From Absidia repens (taxonomy: Eukaryota; Mucoromycota; Mucoromycetes; Mucorales; Cunninghamellaceae), in contig MCGE01000003.1 of assembly GCA_002105175.1 (NCBI GenBank), positions 1,933,001 to 1,997,000 on the forward strand: a stretch of DNA of 64,000 bases, given 5' to 3'. Of the stretch, positions 11,629-22,904 are shown piece by piece (the stretch's first letter is position 1; every line of letters starts with the position of its first letter). Position numbers and translations under genes: made by a program. The notes below the pieces were generated by a model that saw only the letters and a program-made list of their open reading frames with translations, was not told the DNA's origin and made no database searches.

Positions 11629-12843
11629 AATTATTAGTTATATATCCTTCCCTTTAGTAGTAATTCAGTATTTAGTATATCAGTTATTTATAACAAACAA
11701 ATAAAGTCACGTTGTTTTTTTTTCAAATATTACATGCCTTTGTCATTTATAGTAATTATTGACACAACCATTTGTTTATATATACCGTTTGGTGGTACGT
11801 TTGATACATTTGGTTGATACGTTTGATACGTTTGGTACCTTTGCTACATTTGGTACATTTTGTACGTTCGGTCGTACGTCTGATACGTTTGATCCGTTTG
11901 ATCCGTTTGATCCGTTTGATCCATTCGATACGTTCGATACGTTCGATACGTTCGATACGTTCGATACGTTCGATACGTTTCATACGTTTCATACGTTTGG
12001 TACGTTTGGTTTGTACGTTTAGTAGGCAGATGTCGAATGGTCGGAATGTTGCCGTGAGAGCTGCCATAAGGAGTTGTTGGCCGTTCGATCATAAATGTTG
12101 CCAAAGCCTGTAATGGTGTCAGTGTAGTTGTTGCGTCCGCAGATGATAATGTTGATTCAGCAACAAGATAACATGATTTGGCCCAGAAGTTGCAGGAGAC
12201 AATGGTTCGCAGCCACGGTTTACATTCAGTAGCGTCAAACTTGGTCATGAGATTAGAAGGAGATACTGTTGTATACCAGCAGGATTAGCAATACCAAAAC
12301 CTTAGATACCATAATCGGGACGGGATCAAATTAAGAGCCCTAATGATAGTCAAGGCTGAAATAACGAGAAAAAAGGATAAAGTCTTTTTTTTTTTTTTTG
12401 CAGCGCACGAACCTTTAGCGTCCTTCTATTTCCAAAGCAAAATATTCTATTCACACTGCTCGGGCAACACACGGTGTAATTTGCTGAAAGTCCCCGATCA
12501 GAAAAGAACGGCTGGGACTCAGCACAACTTTTTTTTTTTTTTGCATGACATGGGACCATCGATCTAAGATTTAGCCGTGCTACATATCAAAATCGATCGA
12601 CTCGACATTTTATCTACAAGGAACGGAGGAACCGACCTGCCATGAAGGTCGACAACCAGTTAGCTATCAAGGAACACTGGTAAAGCTGCGCAAATTTTAA
12701 GCTTGCACAAAAAATATAAAGAATTCGGAGGCCGCCGTTGTTTCCCATTCCCGTGATCGAGTTCGTTTTAAATGTGATTTTTATTTTATCTTTTTTTTTA
12801 CTGCCATATTTTTTTTTTTTTTTTTTTTTTTTTGTACAATACC
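11629..12843. other. Intergenic region with a 9-bp minisatellite
   Basis: This stretch has the 3' end of the phosphotransferase gene, the minisatellite at 11785-12025, and about 800 bp upstream of the bHLH gene with a long T-run just before its ATG. A 134-codon minus-strand frame (12248-11844) starts at an ATG with a 70-residue non-repetitive leader and then reads through the array as repeated Tyr-Arg-Thr and related triplets. I do not recognise it and leave it uncalled. Confidence 0.55.
11785..12025. repeat. 9-bp minisatellite, consensus GATACGTTY
   Basis: Tandem 9-bp units with variants GATACGTTT, GATCCGTTT, GATACGTTC and CATACGTTT. The most regular part is 11881-12000 (about 13 units); diverged units extend on both sides. 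Variants are grouped in blocks, as expected from local unit duplication. Because the unit is three codons long and lacks stops, several frames stay open across it. Confidence 0.9.
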
Positions 12844-13681
12844 ATGACTAACACATTCCAACCACTATCTTCAGCTCCCCCATTGTCACGCGGTCCTCTT
12901 CCTCTTCCTCCTCCTTCTTCTTCCTATGGAGGCCCACCCACACCTCCTGCATCAGCCACAACCTCATCAAAGACCTTGTTGTTCAGTAGATACCACAGTG
13001 CACCCCAGTCCACTCCTTCATCTTCGAATACCTCACCGTCCGATACAGAAGAAAAAAATTGCCACTACAATTATACCAAAGTCAAACACGAAGACGAAGA
13101 TGAAATGACGACAGACAAGTAAGTAACAAGAAAAAAAGTTGTTAGTTAGTTGCAAGGGGTGGGCTTGTGAAGTTGGGTTTTTCTTTTTTGCTAATGTCAA
13201 ATTTGCTTCCTTCTTCTTCTCGATATTAACAAATAGAATGGATCGACTGATTGAACGGAAACGAAAACGGCGTGAGTCACATAACGTAGTGGAGCGAAAG
13301 CGACGAGATAACATCAATGCCCGTATCGACGAACTCGGTGCCTTGCTTCCACCACAAAAGCAAAGTCTGAAACTTAACCGTGGGATCATCTTGCAGAATT
13401 CTGTTGATCATATCAAATTTCTCTATCATCGTGTGGCAGAGCAACAGCAACGTATTCATGAACTGGAACAGTTGCTCGGCCGAAATACTCCCAATGACGA
13501 CCTTCCTCATCATCATCATCCTAGTCGTAACGATATTTCTCACACTCAAGATCTTCACCAACAGCACCAACAGGAAAAGTACTTACAGCCTTCATACCAT
13601 CAACAGCAACTTCCTCAACCAGCAACAGTCCCATACGCACAATCATCATCATCTTATGCAGCAAATCAACAACAAGAATAA
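12844..13681 (+). CDS. bHLH transcription factor (E-box type)
   Basis: Basic helix-loop-helix DNA-binding protein, presumably nuclear. Two exons, 12844-13118 and 13237-13681, join in phase to 239 residues. The bHLH region starts just after the splice (about 98-170): basic region RRESHNVVERKRRDNINARI with the His-Glu-Arg triad typical of proteins that bind CACGTG-class E-boxes, then helix 1, a short loop and helix 2, running into a short leucine/glutamine-rich extension (RVAEQQQRIHELEQLLG) that may be a leucine zipper, as in USF/MITF-type factors. The N-terminal part is Pro/Ser-rich with an acidic KHEDEDEM patch; the tail is His/Gln-rich. Targets are unknown. Confidence 0.88.
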
Positions 13682-14082
13682 TGATAATAATGTTTCCCTG
13701 GTGGTCCTCATCATTCTCTTGATCCAATTACTGCCCCACCCTTCCCTTTTCTTACCATTTAGTGTACTTCATATTCCCCCTGTCTTAGTTTAGTTTTTTC
13801 ACCCTTTGCATTATATCATCCATTTCAATTTGTTGTATGACCTTTATATATCTATATATATATACATATATATGCCCCAATAACGAATATATCAATAAAA
13901 ATAAAAATAAAAAAATAAAACCATTCCCGATGTTGACTACTGCACAATATTGATCTCAAAATAAATAAATAAATCTACATGCTTTTTACAAAAAAAAAAA
14001 AACCAACCAACCGCCCTAATTTTATTACAAAAGATACTACAAAAAGCTACCAATACTGCCTATGACTAATGACATTACTAAA
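13682..14082. other. Convergent 3' intergenic region
   Basis: This 401-bp AT-rich interval separates the stops of the bHLH gene and ASCC1. It contains a (TA)n-rich run near 13847-13872 and clustered AATAAA motifs near 13890-13920 and 13960. No gene is seen. Confidence 0.6.
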
Positions 14083-15560
14083 CTAAATAGAGATAGAGCC
14101 TTCACTGATATACACGCCACCAGGTCCTGTAGAAGCCATTTTATTAAGATGGAGCTTGTCCAAATGCACCACTCCAAGATCAAGATCACCATGTGCTTTC
14201 AGTATAGGTTGTGCATTAAATGTGGGTCGTTCTTCTTCGCCGTCTTCATTTTGTCGAGTTCTTGTTTTGATCAATGTGATATGAATCTAATAACCATTTG
14301 GGACAAAAAAAAAAAAGGGAGGGTGAGCGACAAACGTGTAACTATGATAAAGCTGACATACTTTTAGAGGACGGTCTTCTTTTTGCATAAATCCAGCATC
14401 AATCATTTTGCCCCGAATGGTATCTATTACATTGAAGTAAATAAACTCATGTCAGTATCGTATAGAAAGGTGAATGGAGGGGGGAGAGACTTCCTGTTTT
14501 TATTTTACCACACATTTTTTCCAGTATTTTATTCTTCGTTTCATCTTCGGCTTGAATATATAACACATGTGCTTTTCCTATCAGTTATCATTAAAAAAAA
14601 AAAAAAAAAAAAAAAGGAGTGATTTAAAAAGTGAATAATCCAGTCTATACTGCGGTCAAAGTAATATACACACTTACTCGGGTTTTCTTGCATAACAGCC
14701 AGACGTTTCAGTCGAATAGACAATACCTGTTCTTGTTCCATGATATCACTGATCACATTAGGCATGTCATTTTTCAAAAACGCCACGGTTTCTTCCACAT
14801 CGGTTTGACTGAGCAGTTTGAAGATACCAAGGGTGATATGTAATTTGCCGGATGGGATCAACATATCGGGCTCAAGTCCAGGCGCATGAAAAGTGGATGA
14901 TAGAATGGATTTGTGGAAATCGTCAAGCTTTCTTGTTGCAAAGGTTGATGTTGTAGGGAAGGATAAAAAGTGGGTGGGTTTTGCCCGTTCGAATGCCTAT
15001 GTGAAAAGAAAAAGGCGAGAATATGAGGACCCGTACTATATACCCTCTCAGTACCATTTTTGTGGATAGGGAAGAAGGTCTTCTTTTTTTTTACCTGCTG
15101 TAAGAAAGTATCAATCACCTTGACGGCATGATCCACTTTGTCTTGCGTTCCTTTAATCATAACCAAGTCCTTTCCGTTCATGATATCGATTCTTGAGCCA
15201 GTTTCAAGTTTCATTCGTTTCAGCGTACTTCCACCTTTGCCAATCAAAAGACCATGGTACGTGCGATGAACAGGGTGGTAATAGGTGACGATTTCTTCCG
15301 TATAGATTGTTGAGTTTGTATCCACCGATTCGTCGTCGTTGGAAGGTTTGGATGCTATATAGATGGTCATGAATGAATATCGAATAAGTGAAAGAAGGTA
15401 TACGCTGCTTTCCTGGGGTAGAGGACTTACGAGTGTCTGAAAAGGCGCGTGAGGCCAGTAAGGAAGCAGAAGGGACTCTATACTTTCGATCTTGTACCTT
15501 CACAATGGAGATCCCATCCATAGAAGGATATTGTCTATTGTTGTTTGAGCTTGACGACAT
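14083..15560 (-). CDS. ASCC1: ASCC1-like protein (KH domain plus 2H phosphoesterase-like domain)
   Basis: Homologue of activating signal cointegrator complex subunit 1, an RNA-binding protein linked in animals to alkylation repair and RNA processing. Six exons (15431-15560, 15095-15354, 14678-14996, 14509-14577, 14362-14423, 14083-14286) give 347 residues with every junction in phase. A KH domain (about 55-125) carries the GxxG loop in LLIGKGGSTLKRM. The C-terminal part is an AKAP7/2H-type domain: THFLSFP, LHITLG (H183, T185) and IHITLIKT (H282, T284), so both HxT motifs are kept. The final exon ends GVYISEGSISI, like the family end. It is divergent from MAP1, with 168 bp between starts. Confidence 0.9.
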
Positions 15561-15728
15561 TTTGCTGCGAAACAAAAGAGCTGCTTTAATTCTGCGTGGA
15601 AAAGAAAAAAAAATCACTCTGCCAGACATCGCGGAAGCTGAAATAAAAAATAAAATCGAAAAAAAAAAAAGCCAGGTCAGCATTCTTTTTTTTTTTTTTT
15701 TTTTCCTTTCCAACAACAAAATAGCGAC
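15561..15728. promoter_or_regulatory. Shared divergent promoter, ASCC1 / MAP1
   Basis: Only 168 bp separate the two start codons. The interval has A-runs near 15605-15613 and 15659-15670 and a T-run at 15688-15704 just before the MAP1 ATG. Shared regulation is inferred from the spacing. Confidence 0.5.
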
Positions 15729-17184
15729 ATGGCTGACCTTTCTAATCAAACTTGTCAATCCCCTGATTGTGGCAAACCTGCGAAGTTACAATGTCCCACT
15801 TGTATTAAACTTAAAATTGACGGCTCCTTCTTTTGCTCCCAAGAATGCTTCAAAGCCAACTGGGTAAATAACAAAAGCAAAACACACACAAAGCGAACAA
15901 TACCAGATATCAAACTTACACTTTAACATATAGGGGACACACAAAGCAGTACACAAAGCCAAATTGGACAGTAAGTGGTTTACCTTTGTTTTGTCTTTAT
16001 TATCCACCGTCCGCCGTAGTTTACTAATCCACTTGATTTTTTGTCTGTTTTAGGTCAACCTCACGATCCTTTCCCTAGATATTCTTATACTGGTAATCTT
16101 CGTGCCGTTTACCCTTTGTCTGCTCAACGTGAAGTACCCAAGGAAATCGAACGTCGTAAGTTTGAATATGATTCAACGAACTATTCACATGAAAGTGGGA
16201 AAACTAAATATATTGCTTCCTTTTTTTTTTTGATGTGGTTTAACCTAGCTGATTATTCGGTGACTAGTATTCCTGTGTCGGAAGAAAAGGCCCGCGGTGC
16301 TGCTATCAAGGTGTTGTCTCCAGAAGAAATTGAAGGAATGCGTAAAGTGTGTAAACTTGCTCGTGAAGTATTGGATATTGGTGCGGCTGCCATTCGACCA
16401 GGAATCACAACCGATGAAATTGGTAAGCCATAGTAACAAAATAAAGGGGTGCGGGGCTGAAGGGGCATGATTTTAAAAAATACTAACAAACTCTTGTCTG
16501 CAACAAATAGATCGCATCATCCACGAAGCTACTATCGAACGTAACGCTTATCCATCCCCTTTGAACTACTACAAATTCCCCAAATCCGTTTGCACGTAAG
16601 TCCTAACAACAACTGCAATAACAACAATGGACAAACGCTTACATGGTTTTTTTCTTTTTAAAAAAAAAAAATCATTCATTTAGATCTGTCAACGAAGTTA
16701 TTTGTCACGGTATTCCTGATCAACGACCTTTGAAGGATGGTGATATTGTGAACTTGGACGTTACTTGTTACTATGGTGGCTTCCATGGTGATTTGAATGA
16801 AACTTACTTGGTCGGTAAAGTCGACGAAAAGGGTCAACTTTTGGTAAACACTGCTAGAGAATGTCTCGAAAAGGCCATCGCACTAGGTAATATATTATTT
16901 TTAAAAGTGAAAGACACAAAACACATAGCTGACTCTCTTTTTTTTATTATTATTATTTGTTTATTTGTTTATAGTCAAACCAGGTGTTCGGTATCGCGAT
17001 TTTGGTAAGGTCATTGAAGATCATGCTAAAAAGAATGGCTTCTCTGTCGTACGTACATTCTGTGGTCATGGTATCAATCAACTCTTCCATTGTGCTCCAA
17101 ATGTTCCACATTATGCTAGTAAGTATCGAAATGCCCCCCGTTCCTTTTTTTTTTTTTTTTTTGGTCACACTCACCTTTTCTTTT

Positions 17185-17220
<36 letters not shown>

Positions 17221-17506
17221 GACGCGACTATTAGACAACAAGGCTGTGGGTATCATGAAGCCTGGTCACGTTTTTACTATTGAACCAATGATTTGTGAAG
17301 GCACCTGGAGGGATGAATTATGGTAAACATAGGAACTAAAATCAACTAATGCAGATCAATTGTATATTTATCCCCCATTCTTTTTTTTTTTTTTTTGAAC
17401 ACATAGGCCTGATAACTGGACGGCTGTGACAATGGATGGAAAACGATCTGCACAATTCGAACATACAATGTTAGTCACTGAGACTGGTGTGGAAATTTTG
17501 ACATAG
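15729..17506 (+). CDS. MAP1: Methionine aminopeptidase 1
   Basis: Removes the initiator methionine co-translationally in the cytosol; metal-dependent M24A family. Nine exons (15729-15863, 15934-15970, 16054-16155, 16249-16422, 16511-16595, 16684-16886, 16975-17118, 17235-17322, 17407-17506) give 355 residues with all phases consistent. The N-terminus holds the ribosome-associated zinc finger of type 1 enzymes ([17 protein letters not shown], then [12 protein letters not shown]). All five metal ligands are visible: D203 and D214 ([20 protein letters not shown]), H277 (TFCGHGI), E310 (FTIEPM) and E341 (AQFEHTM). Intron 7 contains two long T-runs totalling roughly 45 thymines. Confidence 0.96.
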
Positions 17507-17826
17507 TGTAGCTCCGTTGATTAGATGATATATTTTAGTTTTTAGATTAGTCTTATTATTGTTTTTATTTCGGATAGCGAATTTGGGGATGTATATTGTA
17601 TTTTACAAAATAAAATAAATAAATAAAATGAAGATACGACTGTCTTTGTATACACATGACATTTTATGGCTTGTGATGTCTGGGTTAGGATTGGGTGTGG
17701 TACGGAGAAGATGGGCTTTGGGATACAGTAGATATTTGAACATCGTTGGTATTTTACAGATTTTGGGCGATTGTTTGAACGTAGACTGTTTATAGAGATG
17801 GGGAATATGAAACGGGAATGTATTGT
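17507..17826. other. 3' region of MAP1
   Basis: This 320-bp spacer carries repeated AATAAA motifs near 17608-17627, the likely polyadenylation site of MAP1. No gene is seen. Confidence 0.55.
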
Positions 17827-18018
17827 TTACAAGTTGATGTGCATTTGTAGGAGCGGCATTTCCGAGTAGACATCAAAAGAATCGCCTTTTCCAGATAAAT
17901 GATATTTTTCATTTTGATAATCATCATTGGTATCATCCTCATCGAAAAAGGTAGGTCCAACAATATACGTCACTGCTTTTAAAAGGAAGAAAAAAAAGAC
18001 ACCTGTATAATTAGACAT
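17827..18018 (-). CDS. Small single-membrane-span protein, hypothetical
   Basis: An intronless ATG-to-TAA frame of 63 residues. Residues 4-20 (YTGVFFFFLLKAVTYIVG) form one hydrophobic segment, followed by an acidic patch (FFDEDDTNDDYQ) and a polar C-terminus ending PLLQMHINL. The hydrophobic-then-acidic layout is plausible for a small tail or single-pass membrane protein. A GT-AG pair within the hydrophobic stretch could also be a very short intron, so the boundary is unsure. I do not recognise the family. It could be a chance ORF. Confidence 0.4.
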   Translation of the reverse strand: MSNYTGVFFFFLLKAVTYIVGPTFFDEDDTNDDYQNEKYHLSGKGDSFDVYSEMPLLQMHINL

Positions 18019-18402
18019 TTGAAGAAAATAATCAAAATAAAAAGGAAAGAAAGGAACGGATCTATGCAAAAAACAGGGTACTGCATCTTTAAAAATGAAT
18101 ATCGTAACCTCACATGTCATATGATTGCATCTTTCTCATGGATCACGTCCTGCGGCATCTGTAATGATAAGAAAGATGTAGCAATGAAAATATTTTTTCA
18201 ACTTGTACAAGACTACAAACTACAAAACTATAATAATACCAAGTCTATAATAGGCTATTTTAATTCAAGCACCTCTCCTCTTCAAAAAAAAAATATGTTC
18301 CTTTTTTGTTTTTCTATCCCAAAAAAAAAAAAGGTGAGAATTATATTTTCTTTTACTGTATCCTCAATTTGACACAATCGATTGTGAATAAAGGGCTTTT
18401 CA

Positions 18403-18436
<34 letters not shown>

Positions 18437-18780
18437 GGTTGTTTTCACTCTCCGGTAGTGACATGCGCGAAAGAACGAAAAAAGGCCCTCTGACTTGTAA
18501 CGTCCCGTAAAAAAAAAAAAAAAGCAAAGACCAACATCTGCGCCCTTATTTTCTAATAGGCCTCTAGTCAAACAAAACAGTACACGTTATATATATATTT
18601 TATACACATTCATTAGAGCATTTTAATGGAATATCAAAAATTTAACAAAAAGGAAAATCTTTTTCAGCCGCCGGCTGAACTGAAAAATTGACCAATGAAA
18701 ATGACTACAAGCGCGGGTAAATATTTTGCTTACTACAAACTTGGTCTCAAATAGCGGCAAAGAAATTTATTTTCAACAGC
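18019..18780. other. Intergenic region upstream of tRNA-Asp
   Basis: This stretch is AT-rich, with a run of about 34 adenines near 18401-18434 and further A-runs. No gene is seen. Confidence 0.55.
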
Positions 18781-18852
18781 TCTTAGATAGTATAGTGGTT
18801 AGTATCCCCGCCTGTCACGCGGGAGACCGGGGTTCAATTCCCCGTCTGAGAG
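18781..18852 (+). tRNA. tRNA-Asp (GUC)
   Basis: A complete 72-nt cloverleaf with no intron. The acceptor stem pairs TCTTAGA with TCTGAGA (one U-G pair) and the discriminator is G. The D arm contains the A box TAGTATAGTGG, the anticodon loop is CTGTCAC giving GUC, and the T arm holds the B box GGTTCAATTCC. It closely matches eukaryotic nuclear tRNA-Asp. T-rich sequence follows immediately (18853-18876) and serves as the pol III terminator. CCA is not encoded. Confidence 0.97.
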
Positions 18853-20358
18853 TTCTTCTTTTTGCTTTTTTTTGTATAGTTTTCTCACTGTTTTTCCTAT
18901 TTAGGCAAAAGAGTAACTCTTTTTGGGGTGTTGCGGCTAAATTTGTGATTTTAGTCCAACTGGATTGTGTTTTTGTAGGTTTTTTATGTTTTTCTGGGTT
19001 GAATAGGATGTCTTGAGTTATCCTTTAGTATAGCTTTTGCTTGTTTAGAGCTTGAAAATAAATTTGTTCCTTGGGCGGAATTTGAAATATCTTGTTCCTG
19101 AATCGGACAAAAATAGAATTGATAGTAGTGAGCACCAGAACTTTTGTAGATAAAGTCCAACTGTAGAGAAAGTCTATAAAAAATAAACTTGGAAAAGTAA
19201 AATAAAATAAAAAAGAAAAGTATTGACCTTTGTTGGTTCAATAAAAATAAGTGTATAACGCACAGTAAAAATAAAAAAAAGGACTTGTAGTCACAAAAAA
19301 TAAAAGAAAGTTTCTATATAGACGATAGAAACAAAATAAAAATAAGACAGTGATTTGGTGGTTAAAAAACCTTTGTACTGAATTTTATAAAAAAGGTTGA
19401 GTAAATATAACGAAGATAAGAACTAAGGAAAAAAAGAGAATTGAAAAAAAGTGGGATATATATATATAGAAATAAAATTTTAAAACGGGCTAAAAAAGAC
19501 GCCGGGGTAAAATATACATAGGAAAAAAAATAACATTGGGGTAAAATATATGAAAGGAAAAAAAGGACGTCGGGATAAAATATATAAAGGGATATGTGTA
19601 ACAATAAAGAACTAAGCTCCCATGGCCCAATTTGGCAGGCCAGCGATCCCAAGTAGATTTGCCCATGTAGCGTTGACAGGGGAAATGAATATGATCTATA
19701 CGTTTGAAGTTGATGTGAAGTCTCATGTTTTTTTGTTCTTTTATTGGCTTGTTTCATTGATACAATAAAGGGTAAGTAAGAGCATAGTCTTTTATACGTT
19801 GAAAATATCACTTAATTTCTATGTGTTCAGCTACATACCACAGTAAATAAATTCATATATAAAAACGTTTCGTCTTGATGTGGAAACCCATTTCTATAAG
19901 CATTGCAGGTTGCCTATTAATATAGCACAATCGCCAAAAAAAAAAAAAAAAAAAGATTATACGGTAGTCAAGCTTTTCATATAAATATAATGGTTTGGAT
20001 GAATATCAATTAGACTAAATATGTACAGGTATTTGAAGGAACGGGAACTATAGCACCACAGGCTTTTAACACCTTGTCAGGGAACATATTCTATTATGAA
20101 GGAAATTTTGTTGTTTCAGAAAAATCAAGGCTCCTCAGTCGATTCATAAATAAAATATAAAGTAACTAGAAACGACCCGAAAACTATTCGCAGGTACCTT
20201 TCAAATGGATCAATGCTGTGTGGGAGGGTTGACGGACGATATTTTGAAATTCCGCCGCATTGCACTTATAAATCTCACCCTCTCCTTTTTTTTTTTTAAT
20301 TTTTATATTTTATTTTTCTTTCACTTTTTTTTTTATATTCCACAAATCATCTTTTTAA
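18853..20358. other. 1.5-kb gene-free AT-rich region
   Basis: No recognisable coding sequence. The minus-strand frames here are low-complexity Phe/Leu/Tyr-rich translations of A-rich DNA. It contains the triple 35-bp repeat at 19498-19590. Near the right end the T-runs at 20284-20336 look like the leader of the decayed gene that follows. Confidence 0.55.
19498..19590. repeat. Three imperfect 35-bp tandem units
   Basis: Units begin near 19498, 19532 and 19566 and share GGGGTAAAATATA (third copy GGGATAAAATATA) followed by a purine-rich run with GGAAAAAAA. They are diverged from each other at several positions. Confidence 0.6.
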
Positions 20359-21516
20359 TGGCATACAATATCAAACAAAGAAATTGGCAAGGCAACAATA
20401 ATTATGATGTGATGGACATGGTGAATCAACCGTTGATGACCTGAACATGAAACTTTTTATCGTAAGTTTGCTATGCCCCTTCCCCCTTTTTGGTTGTTGA
20501 CGAAATACGAATTAATCATTCCCATTCTTTTTCTGTTCTTATTCTGGACTCAACTATACCAATAGGACTCTTTCAGGAACACATGAAGTAGTCAAAACTC
20601 TCACTGAACGCTATCAAACACGAAAGGACGTTAACGAATGCCTTATCTGACCATACAATAATGGAAAAGAACAATCGCGGAAGTCTCATGTTTTTTTGAC
20701 ATATTATCGAACAAGTAAGTGGAGATTGAAGGCATGGCTATGTAAAACAGTACTCAACTTTTTTTTTATTTTTATTCCCTCTTCTTCTTGCAATAGAGTG
20801 GTAATGATGACGTTGACATATTATTAGACTACTGTGGTTCACTTTACGACTGTCGGAGGGGTCCTCCATACTGAATCTTTGAAATCGCTGACTGGTAATG
20901 CAAGCCATTTTATCATAAGCTTGCATATATGAAACCTCTTTGACTCAATCTTCTATCTTCCCCCCTCCCATTTCTAGATAATATATTCATGCCCCAAACG
21001 AACACTGAAACACAATAATGACGACCTTACAAACCAATATTTACTGAACATGACGGAATACGACGTTCAAGCTTATTATGCCAAATTGAAATGAATGGAA
21101 GTTGTTCTTCGCATGGTCAATGATGTAAGTAAAAAGGAGAAATAGGCGCGTGTGAGTGTGTTTAGAGTGAAAGGAAAGAAAGAGGATAAGTCAACCTAAA
21201 GGAACCACTTTGATTTGCATTCTAGTCAAGCTTAGTTAAGCTTACAGTGGACATATCTCAACGAAGTTTAGGTAGTGATATGGACTGGCATCACAAGGTA
21301 CATGAAAAAAAAAAAGGAATATAGTGCGATTGATTGGCTGTCATATTCATAGATCTTTGTATGTTTATAGAATGGTATGACTTTTGAACATGTTGATAAA
21401 GGCGACGAATACGAAAACATGGAAATAGGCTGGATCTAGACAAAAATTCAGGAACAAAAGAATCAAGTGTCGCAAAGATTTGGCATGGATTGATTGCAGC
21501 TGAAGTCAACAAAAAG
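20359..21516 (+). pseudogene. Decayed multi-exon gene, family not recognised
   Basis: The stretch has the anatomy of a normal local gene: a T-rich leader, an ATG at 20359 (MAYNIKQRNWQGNNNYD) and a series of blocks separated by GTAAGT...TAG-type introns. The readable pieces include TLSGTHEVVKTLTERYQTRK, NDDVDILLDYCGSLYDCR, NDDLTNQYLLNMTEYDVQ, KLTVDISQRSLGSDMDWHHK and GMTFEHVDKGDEYENMEIGW. Nearly every block is interrupted by a stop codon, including a TGA only 29 codons after the ATG. I read this as a gene that has lost function while its splice sites are still visible. I cannot name the parent family. Confidence 0.5.
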
Positions 21517-21974
21517 TAGTTTACATATGTGTTGACTGGGATCCTTTATTAGAATAGCTCTATATCTTCCACACACTATGATTTATCACGTTCTCCCTCT
21601 CTATGTATTCCATCATTTCTTTTTCTCTAATAAAAACCATCTTATATCATGACTTCTATACTTATTTATTTATATCATGCCTTTTTACAGCACTAAGATA
21701 AGAAAATGTCGATCAATTAGATTAACCAAACCAGCCAAATGTATTCTATTCACCACATGTGCCCATCTTTTTTTTTATAGTGAAAATCAAATCATCAGCC
21801 AATGATATAAAAGATTTTTTCCATGCTGTCAGATTTACAGTCCTCTAATTTTTGGAAATAGAGTTGCTGCTAATATAGGACCAAAAAAGCAGGCACTATA
21901 TATATATATATATATATAAATAAAATAGGTTCTTTTTCTCCACTTTTAGTTTTATTATTCAAGAAATCACTATC
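21517..21974. promoter_or_regulatory. Upstream region of bHLH gene with TATA-rich tract
   Basis: A (TA)n tract (21897-21918) followed by TAAATAAAATAGG lies about 60-80 bp before the ATG, a position compatible with a core promoter. A T-rich leader (21930-21960) follows. The remaining sequence is AT-rich without a visible gene. Confidence 0.45.
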
Positions 21975-22511
21975 ATGTATCATCATTTTTCCTCACCATC
22001 CAATTCATCAGCATTTCAAGATTCAAACAACACGATACAGCCATTATCACCCACATCGGCAATATTAGCGCCCATTCATTACCCACTATCCAATACTCCA
22101 CTTGATTCATTGTCGCCTGTCAAAACAAATAGTTCATCCCTACACTATCATCCTCCATCATCGTCATCGAGAAAAAAAAAGACATCACCAAGAGAAAACA
22201 AATCCAAAACTACCACTTCCCTTAAAATATCATCAAATCACAATACCATAGAAAAACGACGGCGAGAACGAATCAATGATAAGATCGACCAACTTAAATA
22301 TTTAATTCCTTCCTGCTGCCCCGACACATTACCGTACGCCTCCATGCACCAACCCCTTCATAAATTATCCATCTTGCAGGCAGCCATTGAATATATTCAT
22401 CACTTGCATACACAGCTAGTGGATCAGTCACCTTGCTTGGATCTTTCAGACCAAGGTCAATTAACTCATATCCTCTCCCATGCTCGTCGCCAACAACAAC
22501 AACAAACATAA
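21975..22511 (+). CDS. bHLH transcription factor, intronless
   Basis: A 178-residue single-exon gene. The bHLH domain is at about 85-155: basic region NHNTIEKRRRERINDKIDQL with the His-Glu-Arg triad of E-box binders, helix 1 ending LIPSC, an unusually long loop of roughly 20 residues containing Pro, Tyr and His, and helix 2 LHKLSILQAAIEYIHHLHTQL. The N-terminal half is Ser/Pro-rich with a lysine patch that may act as a nuclear localisation signal. The tail is glutamine-rich. The insertion-type loop separates it from the other bHLH gene in the window. It resembles fungal INO4/phosphate-type small bHLH factors only generally. Confidence 0.87.
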   Translation: MYHHFSSPSNSSAFQDSNNTIQPLSPTSAILAPIHYPLSNTPLDSLSPVKTNSSSLHYHPPSSSSRKKKTSPRENKSKTTTSLKISSNHNTIEKRRRERINDKIDQLKYLIPSCCPDTLPYASMHQPLHKLSILQAAIEYIHHLHTQLVDQSPCLDLSDQGQLTHILSHARRQQQQQT

Positions 22512-22904
22512 TCACACCTCCCGTCCTCCACCCTACTTTTTTTTTTTCTTTCTCTTTTTTGTTTGTTTTTCCCTGTATCAATAAAAAGAGAAGATAATAA
22601 TAATAATAAAAAAAAAGGATCACAGCTTCTACAAGTTCAACTTCCAATATACATAAATCCGTTTGTCATGTTCAAATATCCCCCTCTAACCCTTCACTTT
22701 TTTTTATTTTGGAATAAAAATAATTTCGTTTTTTTTTTTAAAGCAAGTCCAAATCAAAACGTTGACCAAGACAAATGAAATACAAATAAAATAAAGTTGC
22801 TAAACTAATAGTGTGTGTATGTGTATATATACGTGTATGTGTGAGCGAGTGTGAATGCGAGTGTGAGTGAGTGTGAATGAAGGGAGTACTAAAGACTAGA
22901 AGGA
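22512..22904. other. Convergent 3' intergenic region
   Basis: The region has AATAAA motifs near 22577 and 22780 and a TG/GA-rich stretch with alternating GTGTG and GTGAGTGTGA motifs at 22811-22877. No gene is seen. Confidence 0.55.

Noticed and set aside
11881..12000. Possible CRISPR-like array
   Set aside because: Units are 9 bp, contiguous and without spacers; the host is a eukaryote.
19362..19811. 149-codon minus-strand ORF
   Set aside because: A low-complexity Phe/Tyr/Leu/Ser translation of A-rich sequence including the 35-bp repeats.
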